NCBI RefSeq assembly: GCF_002575655.3
Contig: NC_053038.3
Span: 146,584,885 to 146,648,884 of the forward strand
From: Aegilops tauschii subsp. strangulata
Lineage: Eukaryota; Streptophyta; Magnoliopsida; Poales; Poaceae
Direction: 5' to 3'
Length of the DNA stretch: 64,000 nucleotides
Below, piece by piece: positions 53,529 through 64,000 of this stretch (position 1 is the stretch's first letter; each line of letters starts with the position of its first letter). The notes beneath the pieces are model-generated. The model worked only from the letters and a program-made list of their open reading frames with translations. It did not search any database and had not been told where the DNA came from. A program made the translations under genes and the position numbers.

Positions 53529-55317
53529 TGTTGGAAATATGCCCTAGAGGCAATAATAAATAGGTTATTATTATATTTCCTTGTTCATGATAATCGTTTA
53601 TTATCCATGCTAGAATTGTATTGATAGGAAACTCAGATACATGTGTGGATACATAGACAACACCATGTCCCTAGTAAGCCTCTAGTTGACTGGCTCGTTG
53701 ATCAATAGATGGTTACGGTTTCCTGACCATGGACATTGGATGTCGTTGATAACAGGATCACATCATTAGGAGAATGATGTGATGGACAAGACCCAATCCT
53801 AAGCCTAGCACAAGATCGTGTAGTTCGTTTGCTCAGAGCTTTTCTAATGTCAAGTATCATTTCCTTAGACCATGAGATTGTGCAACTCCCGGATACCGTA
53901 GGAATGCTTTGGGTGTATCAAACGTCACAACGTAACTAGGTGGCTATCAAGGTGCACTACAGGTATCTCCGAAAGTGTCTGTTGGGTTGGCACGAATCGA
54001 GACTGGGATTTGTCACTCCGTGTAAACGGAGAGGTATCTCTGGGCCCACTCGGTAGGACATCATCATAATGTGCACAATGTGACCAAGGAGTTGATCACG
54101 GGATGATGTGAGTTACGGAACGAGTAAAGAGACTTGCCGGTAACGAGATTGAACAAGGTATCGGGATACCGATGATCGAATCTCGGGCAAGTAGCATACC
54201 AATAGACAAAGGGAATTGAATACGGGATTGATTGAATCCCCGACATCGTGGTTCATCCGATGAGATCATCGTGGAACATGTGGGAGCCAACATGGGTATC
54301 CAGATCCCGCTGTTGGTTATTGACCGGAGAACGTCTCGGTCATGTCTGCATGGTTCCCGAACCCGTAGGGTCTACACACTTAAGGTTCGATGACGCTAGG
54401 GTTATAGGGAAAGTATGTACGTGGTTACCGAATGTTGTTCGGAGTCCCAGATGAGATCCCGGACGTCACGAGGAGTTCCGGAATGGTCCGGAGGTAAAGA
54501 TTTATATATGGGAAGTCCTGTTTTGCTCACCGGAAAAGTTTCGGGTGCTATCGGTAATGTACCGGGACCACCGGGAGGGTCCCGGGGGTCCACCAGGTGG
54601 GGCCACCGGCCCCAGAGGGCTGCGTGGGCCAAGTGTGGGAGGGGACCAGCCCCAGGTGGGCTGGTGCGCCCCCCCCACAAGAGGCCCAGGGCGCAGGAAG
54701 GGGGGAAGGGGGAAACCCTAGGCTCAGATGGGCCTAAGGCCCATCTAGTGGGGCGCCCCCCTCTCTCCCCCCTTTTGGCAGCCCCCCAAGCCCCATCTAG
54801 GGCTGGCCGCACCCCTTGGGGGGGGGGGGGAACCCTAGATGGGGGCGCAGGCCTCCCCCTCCCCTATATATATTGGGGTTTTGGGGCTGCCATACAGATG
54901 AGAACACATCTCCCTCATGGCGCAGCCCTACCCCTCTTCCTCCTCCTCTCCCGCGGTACTTGGCGAAGCCCTGCGGGATTGCCACGCTCCTCCACCACCA
55001 CCACGCCGTCGTGCTGCTGCTGGATGGAGTCTTCCCCAACCTCTCCCTCTCTCCCTGCTGGATCAAGGCGTGGGAGACGTCACCGGGCTGCACGTGTGTT
55101 AAACGCGGAGGCACCGTTCTTCGGTGCTTAGATCGGAATCAACCGCGATCTGAATCGCTACGAGTACGACTCCTTCATCTGCGTTCTTGCAATGCTTCCG
55201 CATCGCGATCTAGAAGGGTATGTAGATGCACTCCCCTTCCCCTCGTTGCTAGATTACTCCATAGATTGATCTTGGTGGTGCGTAGAAAATTTTGAATTTC
55301 TGCTACGTTCCCCAACA
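53529..55317 (+). repeat. 5' LTR of element F (1789 bp)
   Basis: The LTR starts TGTTGGAAATATGCC and ends CCCCAACA. A TATA box (cctatatata) lies at about 54862-54871, in a GC-rich stretch with a run of 14 G. Confidence 0.94.
54862..54873 (+). promoter_or_regulatory. TATA box in the 5' LTR of element F
   Basis: CCTATATATATT, also present in the 3' LTR near 61731, is the expected start of the element transcript. Confidence 0.6.
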
Positions 55318-55335
55318 GTGGCATCATGAGCTAGG
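55318..55335 (+). other. Primer binding site of element F
   Basis: 'gtggcatcatgagctagg' resembles the TGGTATCAGAGC site complementary to initiator tRNA-Met used by this group, with some changes. Confidence 0.6.
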
Positions 55336-56640
55336 TCTATGCGTAGTTTCTATGCACGAGTAGAACACAAAGCAGTTGTGGGCGTAGATGTTGCCAATTC
55401 TTCTTGCCGCTACTAGTCTTATCTTGTTTCGGCGGCATTGTGGGATGAAGCGGCCCAGACCGACCTTACACGTACGCTTACGTGAGACTGGTTCCACCGA
55501 CTAACATGCACTAGTTGCATAAGGTGGCTAGCGGGTGTCTGTCTCTCCCACTTTAGTCGGAACGGATTTGATGAAAAGGGTCCTTATGAAGGGTAAATAG
55601 AAATTGGCATATCACGTTGTGGTTTTACGTAGGTAAGAAACGTTCTTGCTAGAAACCTATACAAGCCACGTAAAAAAACTTGCAACAACAATTAGAGGAC
55701 GTCTAACTTGTTTTTGCAGCATGTGCTATGTGATGTGATATGGCCAGAAGATGTGATGAATGATATATGTGATGTATGAGATTGATCATATTCTTGTAAT
55801 AGGAATCACGACTTGCATGTTGATGAGTATGACAACCGGCAGGAGCCATAGGAGTTGTCTTTATTTTTGTATGACCTGTGTGTCATTGAATAATGCCATG
55901 TAAGTTACTTTACTTTATTGCTAAGCGCGTTAGCCATAGAAGTAGAAGTAATCATTGGCGTGACAACTTCATGAAGACACAATGATGGAGATCATGATGA
56001 TGGAGAACATGGTGTCATGCCGGTGACAAAGATGATCATGGTGCCCCGAAGATGGAGATCAAAGGAGCAAAAATGATATTGGCCATATCATGTCACTATT
56101 TGATTGCATGTGATGTTTATCATGTTATGCATCTTATTTGCTTAGAACGACGGTAGCATAAATAAGATGATCCCTCACTAAAATTTCAAGAGAAGTGTTC
56201 CCCCTAACTGTGCACCGTTGCGAAGGTTCGTTGTTTCGAAGCACCACGTGATGATCGGGTGTGATAGATTCTAACGTTCGAATACAACGGGTGTTGACGA
56301 GCCTAGCATGTACAGACATGGCCTCGGAACACATGCGAAACACTTAGGTTGACTTCACGAGCCTAGCATGTACAGACATGGCCTCAGAACACAAGAGACC
56401 GAAAGGTCGAACATGAGTCGTATAGCAGATACGATCAACATGGAGATGTTCACCGATGATGACTAGTCCGTCTCACGTGATGATCGGACACGGCCTAGTT
56501 TGACTCGGATCATGTATCACTTAGATGACTAGAGGGATGTCTATCTGAGTGGGAGTTCATTCAATAATCAGATGAACTTCATTATCATGAACATAGTCAA
56601 AAGGTCTTTACAAATTATGTCATACGCTTTAGTTCTACTG
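55336..56640 (+). other. Untranslated leader of element F
   Basis: This is a long Angela leader with no coding region. The part from about 55890 aligns with element A. A 45-bp block ('cgagcctagcatgtacagac') is duplicated in tandem near 56298 and 56359. Confidence 0.75.
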
Positions 56641-56649
56641 TTTAAGATA

Positions 56650-57540
56650 TGTTCCTAGAGAAAATTTAGTTGAAAGTTGGTAGTAGCAATTATGCGGACT
56701 GGGTCCGTAAACTGAGGATTGTCCTCATTGCTGCACAGAAGGCTTATGTCCTTAATGCACCACTCGGTGTGCTGAACCTCAGCGTCATCTGTAGATGTTG
56801 CGAAACATCTGACATACATGTTTTGATAACTACGTGATAGTTCAGTGAGTAATGCTAATGGTTTAGAATTGTGGCACCAAAGACGGGTTTTTGAAACGTC
56901 GCAGAACATATGAGATGTTCCAAAGACTGAAATTGGGATTTCGGACTAGTGCCCACGTCAAGAGGTATGAGACCTCTGACAAGTTTCTTAAGCATGCAGA
57001 CTAAGGGAGAAAAGCTCAATCGTTGAGCATGTGCTCAGATTGTCTGAGTGCCACAATCGCTTGAATCAAGTGGGAGTTAATCTTCCAGATGAGATAGTGA
57101 TGGTTCTCCATAATCACTGCCACCAAGCTATTAGAGCTTCGTGATGAACTATAAATATCAAGGATAGATGATGATCCTTGAGCAACTCGCGATGTTTGAC
57201 ACCGCGGAAGTAGAAATCAAGAAGGAGCATCAATTGTTGATGGTTAGTAAGACCACTAGTTTCTAGAAGGGCAAGGGCAAAAGGGATACTTCATGAAACA
57301 ACAAATCGTTTGCTGCTCTAGTGAAGAATCCCAAGGTTGAACCCAAACCCGAGACTAAGTGCTTCTGTAATGAGGGGAACGGTCACTGAAGCAGTACTAC
57401 CCTAGATACTTGGTAGATGAGAAGGCAGGCAAGGTCGACAGAAGTATATTGGATATACATTATATGAATGTGTACTTTACTAGTACTCCTAGCGGCACCA
57501 GGGTATTAGATACCGGTTCGGTTGCTAAGTGTTAGTAACT
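56650..57540 (+). pseudogene. gag: Decayed gag and protease region of element F
   Basis: Short matches to copia Gag in all three frames occur ('ttgtcctcattgctgcacag' as in A). A wrecked zinc knuckle lies near 57358-57400, where only 'KCFCNEGNGH' is left and the last Cys codon is TAC (Tyr) as in A. The protease triplet 'LDTGS' lies near 57508. It has many stops and indels and no product. Confidence 0.7.
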
Positions 57541-57850
57541 CGAAATAAAAGCTGCGGAATAAACGGAGACTAGCTAAAGGTGAGATGACGATATGTGTTG
57601 GAAGTGTTTCCAAGGTTGATGTGATCAAGCATCGCATGCTCCCTCTACCATCGAGATTGGTGTTTGCGTTGAGCACAAACATGATTGGATTATGTTTATC
57701 GCAATACGGTTATTCATTTAAGGAGAATAATAGTTACTCTGTTTATTTGAATAAGACCTTCAATGGTCTTGCACCTAAAATGAATCTCGATCGTAGTAAT
57801 ACACATGTTCATGCCAAAAGATATAAGATAGTAATGATAGTACCACATAC

Positions 57851-58980
57851 TTGTGGCACTGCCACTTGAGTCATATTGGTATAGAACGCATGAAGAAGCT
57901 CCATGTACATGGATCTTTGGACTCACTCGTTTTTGAAAAGAATGAGACATGCGAACCATGTCTATTGGTATATATGCATGAAGAAACTCCATGCAGATGG
58001 ATCGTTTGGACTCACTTGATTTTGAATCACTTGAGACATGCAAATCATACCACATGGGCAAGATGACTGTAAGGCCTCGTTTTCAGTAAGATGGAATAAG
58101 AAAGCAACTTATTGGAAGTAATACATTTTGATGTATGCAGTCCAATGAGTGCTGAGGCATGCAGTGGATATCGTTATGTTCTTACTTCACAGATGGTTTG
58201 AGTAGATGCTGAGTGTATTTACTTGATGAAACACAAGTCTGAATTATTGAAAGGTTCAAGTAATTTCAGAGTGAAGTTGAAGATCGTCGTGACAAGAGGA
58301 TAAAATGTCTGTGATATGATCATAGAGATGAGTATCTGAGTTACGAGTTTGGCACACAATTAAGACATTGTGGAAAGTGTTTCACAATTAATACCGCCTG
58401 GAACACCATAGTGTGATGGTGTGTCCGAACATCATAACTGCACCCTATTGGATATGGTGCATACCATGATGTCTCTTATCGAATTACCACTATCATTTAT
58501 GGGTTAGGCATTAGAGATAACCGCATTCACTTTAAAAGGGGCACCACGCAATTCCGTTGAGACGACACCGTTTAGAGAAACCTAAGTTGTCGTTTCTTAA
58601 AAGTTTGGGGCTGCGAAGCTTATGTGAAAAAGTTTCAGGCTGATAAGCTCGAACCCAAAGCGGATAAATACATCTTCATAGAATACCCAAAACAGTTGGG
58701 TATACCTCCTATTTCAGATCAGGAAGCAAAAGTAATTGCTTCTAGAAACAGGTCCTTTCTCGAGGAAAAGTTTCTCTCGAAAGAATTGAGTGGGAGGATG
58801 GTGGAGATTTGATAAGGTTATTGAACCGTCACTTCAACTAGTGTGTAGCAGGGCACAGGAAGTTGTTCCTTTGGCACCTACACCAATTGAAGTGGAAGCT
58901 TATGATGGTGATCATGAAACTTCGGATCAAGTCACTACCAAACCTTGTAGGACGACGAGGATGCGTAATACTTCAGAGTA
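57851..58980 (+). pseudogene. int: Integrase of element F, decayed
   Basis: The H-H-C-C module begins 'WHCHLSHIGIERMKKLH' and is disrupted by an 88-bp tandem duplication (copies at 57888 and 57976). Catalytic-core traces ('GVSEHHN' near 58421) and the C-terminal 'KADKYIFIEYPK' (about 58651) remain. Stops and shifts occur throughout. Confidence 0.8.
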
Positions 58981-58989
58981 GTACGTGAT

Positions 58990-60110
58990 CCTGTCTTGGA
59001 AGTCATGTTGTTGGACAACGATGAACCTATGAGCTATGGAGAAGCGATGGCGGGCCCATATTCCGACAAATGGTTAGAAGCCATGAAATCCGAGATAAAT
59101 GGATCTTTAAGAAGAAGACGAACGTGGACGGTAAGGTTACCGTCTATGAAGCTCGACTTGTGGCAAAGAGTATTTTCACAAGTTCAAGGAGTTGACTACG
59201 ATGAGATTTTCTCATCCGTAGCGATGCTTAAGTCCATCGGAATCATGTTAGCATTAGCTGCATTTATGAAATCTGGCAGATGGATGTCAAAACAAGTTTC
59301 CTTACCAGTTTTCGTAAGGAAAGGTTGTATGTGATACAATCAGAAAGGTTTTGTCGATCCTAAGGACGCTAAAAGGTATGCTAGCTCCAGCGATCCTTCC
59401 ATGGACTAGAGCAAGCATCTCGGAGTCAGAATATACACTTTGATGGAGTGATCAAAGTTTTTGGGTTTATACAAAGTTTGTTAGAAACTTGTATTTACAA
59501 TAAAGTGAGTGGGAGCGCTACAACATTTCTGATAAGTATATGTGAATGACATATTGTTGATCCGAAATGATGTAAAATTTCTGGAAAGCATAAAGGGTTG
59601 TTTGAAAGGAGTTTTTCAATGGAAGACCTGGATAAAAGCTGCTTACATATTGGGCATCAAGATCTATAGAGATAGATCAAGACGCCCGATGATACTTTCA
59701 AAGAACACACACCTTGACATGATTTTGAAAGAGTTCAAAATAGATCAGCAAAGAAGGAGTTCTTGGATGTGTTACAAGGTGTGAGTATTGAGTAAGACTC
59801 AAGACCTGACCACAACAGAAGAGAGAGAAAGGACGAAGGTCGTCCCCTATGCTTTAGACGTAGGCTCTACAGTATGCTATGCTGTGTACCGCACATGAAG
59901 TGTGCCTTGCCATGAGTTGGTCAAGGGGTACAATAGTGATCCGGGAATGGATCACATGACAGCGGTCGAACTTATCCTTAGTATCTAGTGGACTAAGGAA
60001 TTTTCTCGATTATGGAGGTGAAAAGGAGTTCGTCGTAAAGGGTTACGTCGATGCGAACTTTGACACTAATCCGGATGACTCTGAGTAGTAAACCGGATTC
60101 GTATAGTAGA
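58990..60110 (+). pseudogene. rt: Reverse transcriptase and RNase H of element F, decayed
   Basis: RT starts 'YGEAMAGPYSDKWLEAMKSE' near 59036. A deletion of about 35 codons follows at 59100, so 'NGSLRRRR' stands where A has the Asp-Leu-Pro stretch. The catalytic box reads Y-V-N-D (about 59543) as in A. 'YILGIKIYRDRSRR' (59644) and an RNase H relic (GYVDANFDT, about 60044) follow. It is not functional. Confidence 0.82.
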
Positions 60111-60387
60111 GCAGTTATTTGAAATGGCTCCAAATAGCGCGTGGTAGCATCCACAAGATGACATAGATATTCGTAAAGCACACACGGATCTGAAAGGTTC
60201 AGACCCGTTGACGAATAACCTCTCTCACAAGCATAACATGATCAAACCAGAACTCATTGAGTGTTAATCACATAGTGATGTGATCTAGATTGTTGACTCT
60301 AGTAAACTCTTTGGATGTTGGTCACATGGTGATGTGACCTATGAGTGTTAATCACATGGTGATGTGGACTAGATTATTGACTCTAGT

Positions 60388-60400
60388 GCAAGTGGGAGAC
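60388..60400 (+). other. Polypurine tract of element F
   Basis: 'gcaagtgggagac' lies directly before the 3' LTR. Confidence 0.75.
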
Positions 60401-62185
60401 TGTTGGAAATATGCCCTAGAGGCAATAATAAATAGGTTATTATTATATTTCCTTGTTCATGATAATTGTTTATTATCCATGCTAGAATTGTATTGATAGG
60501 AAACTCAGATACATGTGTGGATACATAGACAACACCATGTCCCTAGTAAGCCTCTAGTTAACTGGCTCGTTGATCAATAGATGGTTACGGTTTCCTGACC
60601 ATGGACATTGGATGTCATTGATAACGGGATCACATCATTAGGAGAATGATGTGATGGACAAGACCCAATCCTAAGCCTAGCACAAGATCGTGTAGTTCGT
60701 TTGCTCAGAGCTTTTCTAATGTCAAGTATGATTTCCTTAGACCTTGAGATTGTGCAACCCCCGGATACCGTAGGAATGCTTTGGGTGTATCAAACGTCAC
60801 AACGTAACTAGGTGTCTATAAAGGTGCACTACAGGTATCTCCGAAAGTTTCTGTTGGGTTGGCACGAATCGAGACTGGGATTTGTCACTCCATGTAAACA
60901 GAGAGGTATCTCTGGGCCCACTCGGTAGGACATCATCATAATGTGCACAATGTGACCAAGGAGTTGATCACGGGATGATGTGAGTTACGGAACGAGTAAA
61001 GAGACTTGCCGGTAACGAGATTGAACAAGGTATCGGGATACCGACGATCGAATCTCGGGCAAGTAGCATACCGATAGACAAAGGGAATTGAATACGGGAT
61101 TGATTGAATCCCCGACATCGTGGTTCATCCGATGAGATCATCGTGGAACATGTGGGAGCCAACATGGGTATCCAGATCCCCCTGTTGGTTATTGACCGGA
61201 GAACGTCTCGGTCATGTCTGCATGGTTCCTGAACCCGTAGGGTCTACACACTTAAGGTTCGATGACGCTAGGGTTATAGGGAAAGTATGTACGTGGTTAC
61301 CGAATGTTGTTCGGAGTCCCGGATGAGATCCCGGACGTCACGAGGAGTTCCGGAATGGTCCGGAGGTAAAGATTTATATATGGGAAGTCCTGTTTTGGTC
61401 ACCGGAAAAGTTTCGGGTGCTATCGGTAATGTACCGGGACCACCGGGAGGGTCCCGGGGGTCCACCAGGTGGGGCCACCGGCCCCAGAGGGCTGCGTGGG
61501 CCAAGTGTGGGTGGGGACCAGCCCCAGGTGGGCTGGTGCGCCCCCCACAAGAGGCCCAGGGTGCAGGAAGGGGGGAAGGGGGAAACCCTAGGCTCAGATG
61601 GGCCTAAGGCCCATCTAGTGGGGCGCCCCCCTCTCTCCCCCCCCCTTTTGGCCGCCCCCAAGCCCCATCTAGGGCTGGCCGCACCCCTTGGGGGGGAGAA
61701 CCCTAGATGGGGGCGCCGCCCTCCCCCTCCCCTATATATATTGGGGTTTTGGGGCTGCCATATAGATGAGAACACATCTCCCTCATGGCGCAGCCCTACC
61801 CCTCTTCCTCCTCCTCTCCAGCGGTACATGGCGAAGCCCTGCGGGATTGCCACGCTCCTCCACCACCACCACGCCGTTGTGCTGCTGCTGGATGGAGTCT
61901 TCCCCAACCTCTCCCTCTGTCCTTGCTGGATCAAGGCGTGGGAGACGTCACCGGGCTACACGTGTGTTGAACGCGGAGGCACCGTTCTTCGGTGCTTAGA
62001 TCGGAATTAACCGCGATCTGAATCGCTATGAGTACGACTGCTTCGTCTGCGTTCTTGCAACACTTCCGCATCGCGATCTACAAGGGTATGTAGATGCACT
62101 CCCCTTCCCCTCGTTGCTAGATTACTCCATAGATTGATCTTGGTGATGCGTAGGAAATTTTGAATTTCTGCTACGTTCCCCAACA
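60401..62185 (+). repeat. 3' LTR of element F (1785 bp)
   Basis: It matches the 5' LTR over its full length with about 2.4 percent difference plus small length changes in C and G runs. Confidence 0.94.
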
Positions 62186-62329
62186 GCTCGGTGCCCGAGG
62201 AACCAACTCCGGCGACGTAATGACGCACCAGGACGCTTGGCCTCATCGGAATGCGCTACTTAAAGTAGCAACGCCCAGCTAACCTCCAAACCATAGCGCA
62301 TCGTCCTCCTACCTGGCACCACGTCCGCC

Positions 62330-62524
62330 ATGACTGCAAGCGTGAACGCTCTACAGGAGAGCTTGTCTTCAGGGATGAAGCTCGAGGTCACCGCCCTCGC
62401 TCAAGTCGATGCACAAGCGGTGGCCACGCTGGCGGCCGACGACGGGAGCACCGTCGGCCACGCGTCCTACTTGCCGCCGTCCAACGTCCAGCACCGCCGA
62501 GGTCGGGGACTCCTCCGAGGATGA
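62330..62524 (+). CDS. Putative small single-exon gene, 64 aa
   Basis: ATG in good context (gtccgccATGa) opens 64 codons of Ala/Leu/Val-rich protein, including 'ALAQVDAQAVATLAADD', followed by a Gly/Arg-rich end. No domain is recognised. About 70 bp upstream 'ctacttaaagtagc' could serve as a TATA-like element. Downstream an AT-rich region with 'tcctataaaagttcgaaatg' (62719-62738) and 'aatgaaaat' could be a terminator. I recall this upstream and coding layout as repeated in wheat genomes, so it may belong to a multicopy or TE-carried unit. Element F sits about 140 bp upstream. Confidence 0.33.
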   Translation: MTASVNALQESLSSGMKLEVTALAQVDAQAVATLAADDGSTVGHASYLPPSNVQHRRGRGLLRG

Positions 62525-63246
62525 GTAGGGCATGGGAGGCGGCAGGGCATGGTGTGCCAACTGGCCGGTCCGTCTCCCGTGTTCTACTTTTCCTCGCCGG
62601 AGACCGCACCTTCACTTCACGGGTCTTGAACCCCGCCCCCGTACATGGATATCGTAGATGGAGGATGTCGGTGACCGCCATAGAATAGGTTTAGGGTCGG
62701 GTTTCTTTTATTTTTCTGTCCTATAAAAGTTCGAAATGTAATGAAAATCTGCCGTGTTTGCATTAATCTCGGCCGGTGTATATGAACTTTCACAATAATA
62801 TAGTATATTGTAGGAGTACTAGCAAGATGCCCGTGCGTTGCATGGAAGATCAAGATCTTGTGGGAGAAAAGGATGAACGAGGGCAGGCCTTATCTGCAAA
62901 TGCACATTCACGCATTTCACATCTTTCAACATCTACGGGAACCTACGAAAGGGTTAACGTAAATTGCCTCTCTCTCTCTCTCCTCCCCTGATTTTCATGG
63001 TGGTGGGCCCCTCCCTCCCCCCAATCTACAATCAACAGCTCACACACTTCACATTACGTTAATTACGTAACTGGGACTATGTAGGTGTAGCATTACTCGT
63101 CCTAAAAAGCCCAACTAAGCCAACCTCCCAGCATATCGCGCGGGAAAAGACCCTGCCGCGCCGTTTTAGTCGGGATTACTGGATTTCTAGTAGTAGTATC
63201 GATGGATCGCGTGAAGCAACAAGTTTTTTTTGAGGGGACGAAGCAC
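62525..63246. other. 3' flank with repeat ends and CT microsatellite
   Basis: 'tactagcaagatgcccgtgc' (62816-62835) resembles the end sequence of a common grass repeat. A (CT)8 tract lies at 62967-62983. No gene is supported. Confidence 0.4.
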
Positions 63247-64000
63247 CTAGTTTAAAAGGAAAAAAGGCGGTACACTCATAGCACCCCTGTCGCGGTCCCA
63301 TTGCACCCCACACACGTTTGGTCCTACACACGGCTCACGCAAACGGAACGCGCTTCGGCTTGCCTCTTCACTGACAGGTGGGACTGCACTTGGAGAAACT
63401 GACCAGGCGCCAAACTCCCCCCGCCCACCTTGCGAAAATCCTCCCCCCCACCCAAAAATTCCCCCCAAATCCTAGATTCAACCACCCTTCGGCCAACTAG
63501 CCAATAATATTCCCCAAACCCCCCTCCCCTCGGCCCCCTCCACTCCATTCGCTCCGCCAAAGCTGCCCTCCCCAGCACGCCGATACATCGGTGCCGCGGT
63601 TCGTCGAGGGGACGCACGAAGATCCTCTCGCTCCCACAGTACGCTCTCGTAGACTCCCGTCCTCTAGCCGCGCCGCCACCGCTGGCGACGTTCTTGTGGA
63701 GGCGCACGGCGGTCAGCGCCGTCACCGCTGGCGACATTCGTGTGGAGACGCACGGCGGTCAGCTTCTCCCACGGTACGCGCATTCTAGACTGAGGCCCCA
63801 TGCATGTCGGTGTAGCGCTGAATGTTAGCTCATAGACGCTGTTAATCTCACTGTTTGCCGAAGTAGTTTACAGTCAATATGCTCTGCTTAAGAAGCTTCC
63901 TTGCCCTGTTCTGCACTCAATCTGCTTAGCTGAGATGGCATGCCAAGGCCGATTAGTTGCTAAAATATCCCGCCATATATTTATTGCGACGTACATTGCC
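63247..64000 (+). promoter_or_regulatory. C-rich region, possible 5' end of a gene to the right
   Basis: A strongly C-rich strand (63415-63575) is followed by GC-rich leader-like DNA with a donor-like 'cacg|gtacgc' near 63774 and then AT-rich DNA, a layout typical of grass gene promoters and first introns. There is no long open frame. A 46-bp unit 'accgctggcgac ... gcgcacggcggtcagc' is duplicated in tandem at 63678 and 63724. The call is tentative since any gene would lie outside. Confidence 0.3.

Larger units (their letters stand above)
53529..62185 (+). mobile_element. Ty1/copia LTR retrotransposon F, Angela/BARE/WIS type, complete
   Basis: The 8657-bp element has LTRs of 1789 and 1785 bp, primer binding site, leader, decayed gag-pol in copia order, polypurine tract and a perfect GCTCG target duplication. 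The LTRs differ at roughly 40-45 positions (about 2.4 percent by hand count), similar to element A. The internal region is far more damaged than such young LTRs would suggest. It was therefore probably already defective when copied and was mobilised by enzymes of other elements. Confidence 0.95.

Noticed and set aside
54415..55131. Open frames of up to 238 codons in the LTRs of element F (also 61417-62010)
   Set aside because: Low-complexity Pro/Gly-rich translation of GC-rich LTR DNA, with length differing between the two LTRs because of C- and G-run changes.
1..64000. CRISPR array, bacterial operons, rRNA or tRNA genes
   Set aside because: The window is plant nuclear DNA. The tandem arrays have no regular spacer structure and no cloverleaf or rRNA segment was recognised.

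Overview
The window is nuclear DNA from a Triticeae grass (wheat, Aegilops or a close relative) in a repeat-rich region. The evidence is two Ty1/copia elements of the Angela/BARE/WIS type with typical long terminal repeats (LTRs), Stowaway and Tourist-type MITEs, and nested Ty3/gypsy elements. I see no intact host gene of known function. Family names are recognised from memory, not from a database search.

Layout from left to right. (1) 1-6771: Angela-type element A; its 5' LTR starts before the window and a deletion has fused that LTR to the internal leader. (2) 6772-15015: low-copy-looking DNA with a Tourist-like MITE, a Stowaway MITE, two long hairpins, a decayed B3-domain gene fragment, one plausible small minus-strand gene (10541-11170) with a TATA box, and several tandem arrays, including one with a CTGTTCA core (14040-14770). 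(3) 15016 to about 21095: truncated non-autonomous gypsy element B. (4) about 21095-22828: unclassified repeat rich in TCGGTnnnACCGA palindromes. (5) 22829-41263: Tat-like gypsy element D with gag-pol and an antisense B3-like extra gene, split by (6) complete minus-strand element C (32449-40676, target site duplication GCGGG). (7) 41264-51269: element E, of the same family as B and C, flanked on both sides by an LTR plus the same 340-bp sequence, the trace of a tandem rearrangement. (8) 51226-53528: nested MITEs and a glycosyltransferase-like gene fragment. (9) 53529-62185: complete Angela-type element F (target site duplication GCTCG). (10) 62191-64000: a small single-exon transcription-unit candidate and a C-rich region that looks like the 5' end of a gene lying to the right.

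The most interesting system is the B/C/E family. These elements carry gag and a retropepsin-like protease in the sense direction but no reverse transcriptase, RNase H or integrase. C and E also carry a separate antisense gene with its own TATA box and GT-AG introns; B keeps only the 3' part of that gene. The gene encodes a domain of the plant 'putative gypsy type transposon' class followed by coiled coils and a conserved C-terminal domain. Element D has an analogous antisense gene with a B3-like DNA-binding fold, and C landed a few bases upstream of its TATA box. All copies carry coding lesions, so the window shows decayed copies of a two-promoter, trans-mobilised retroelement design.
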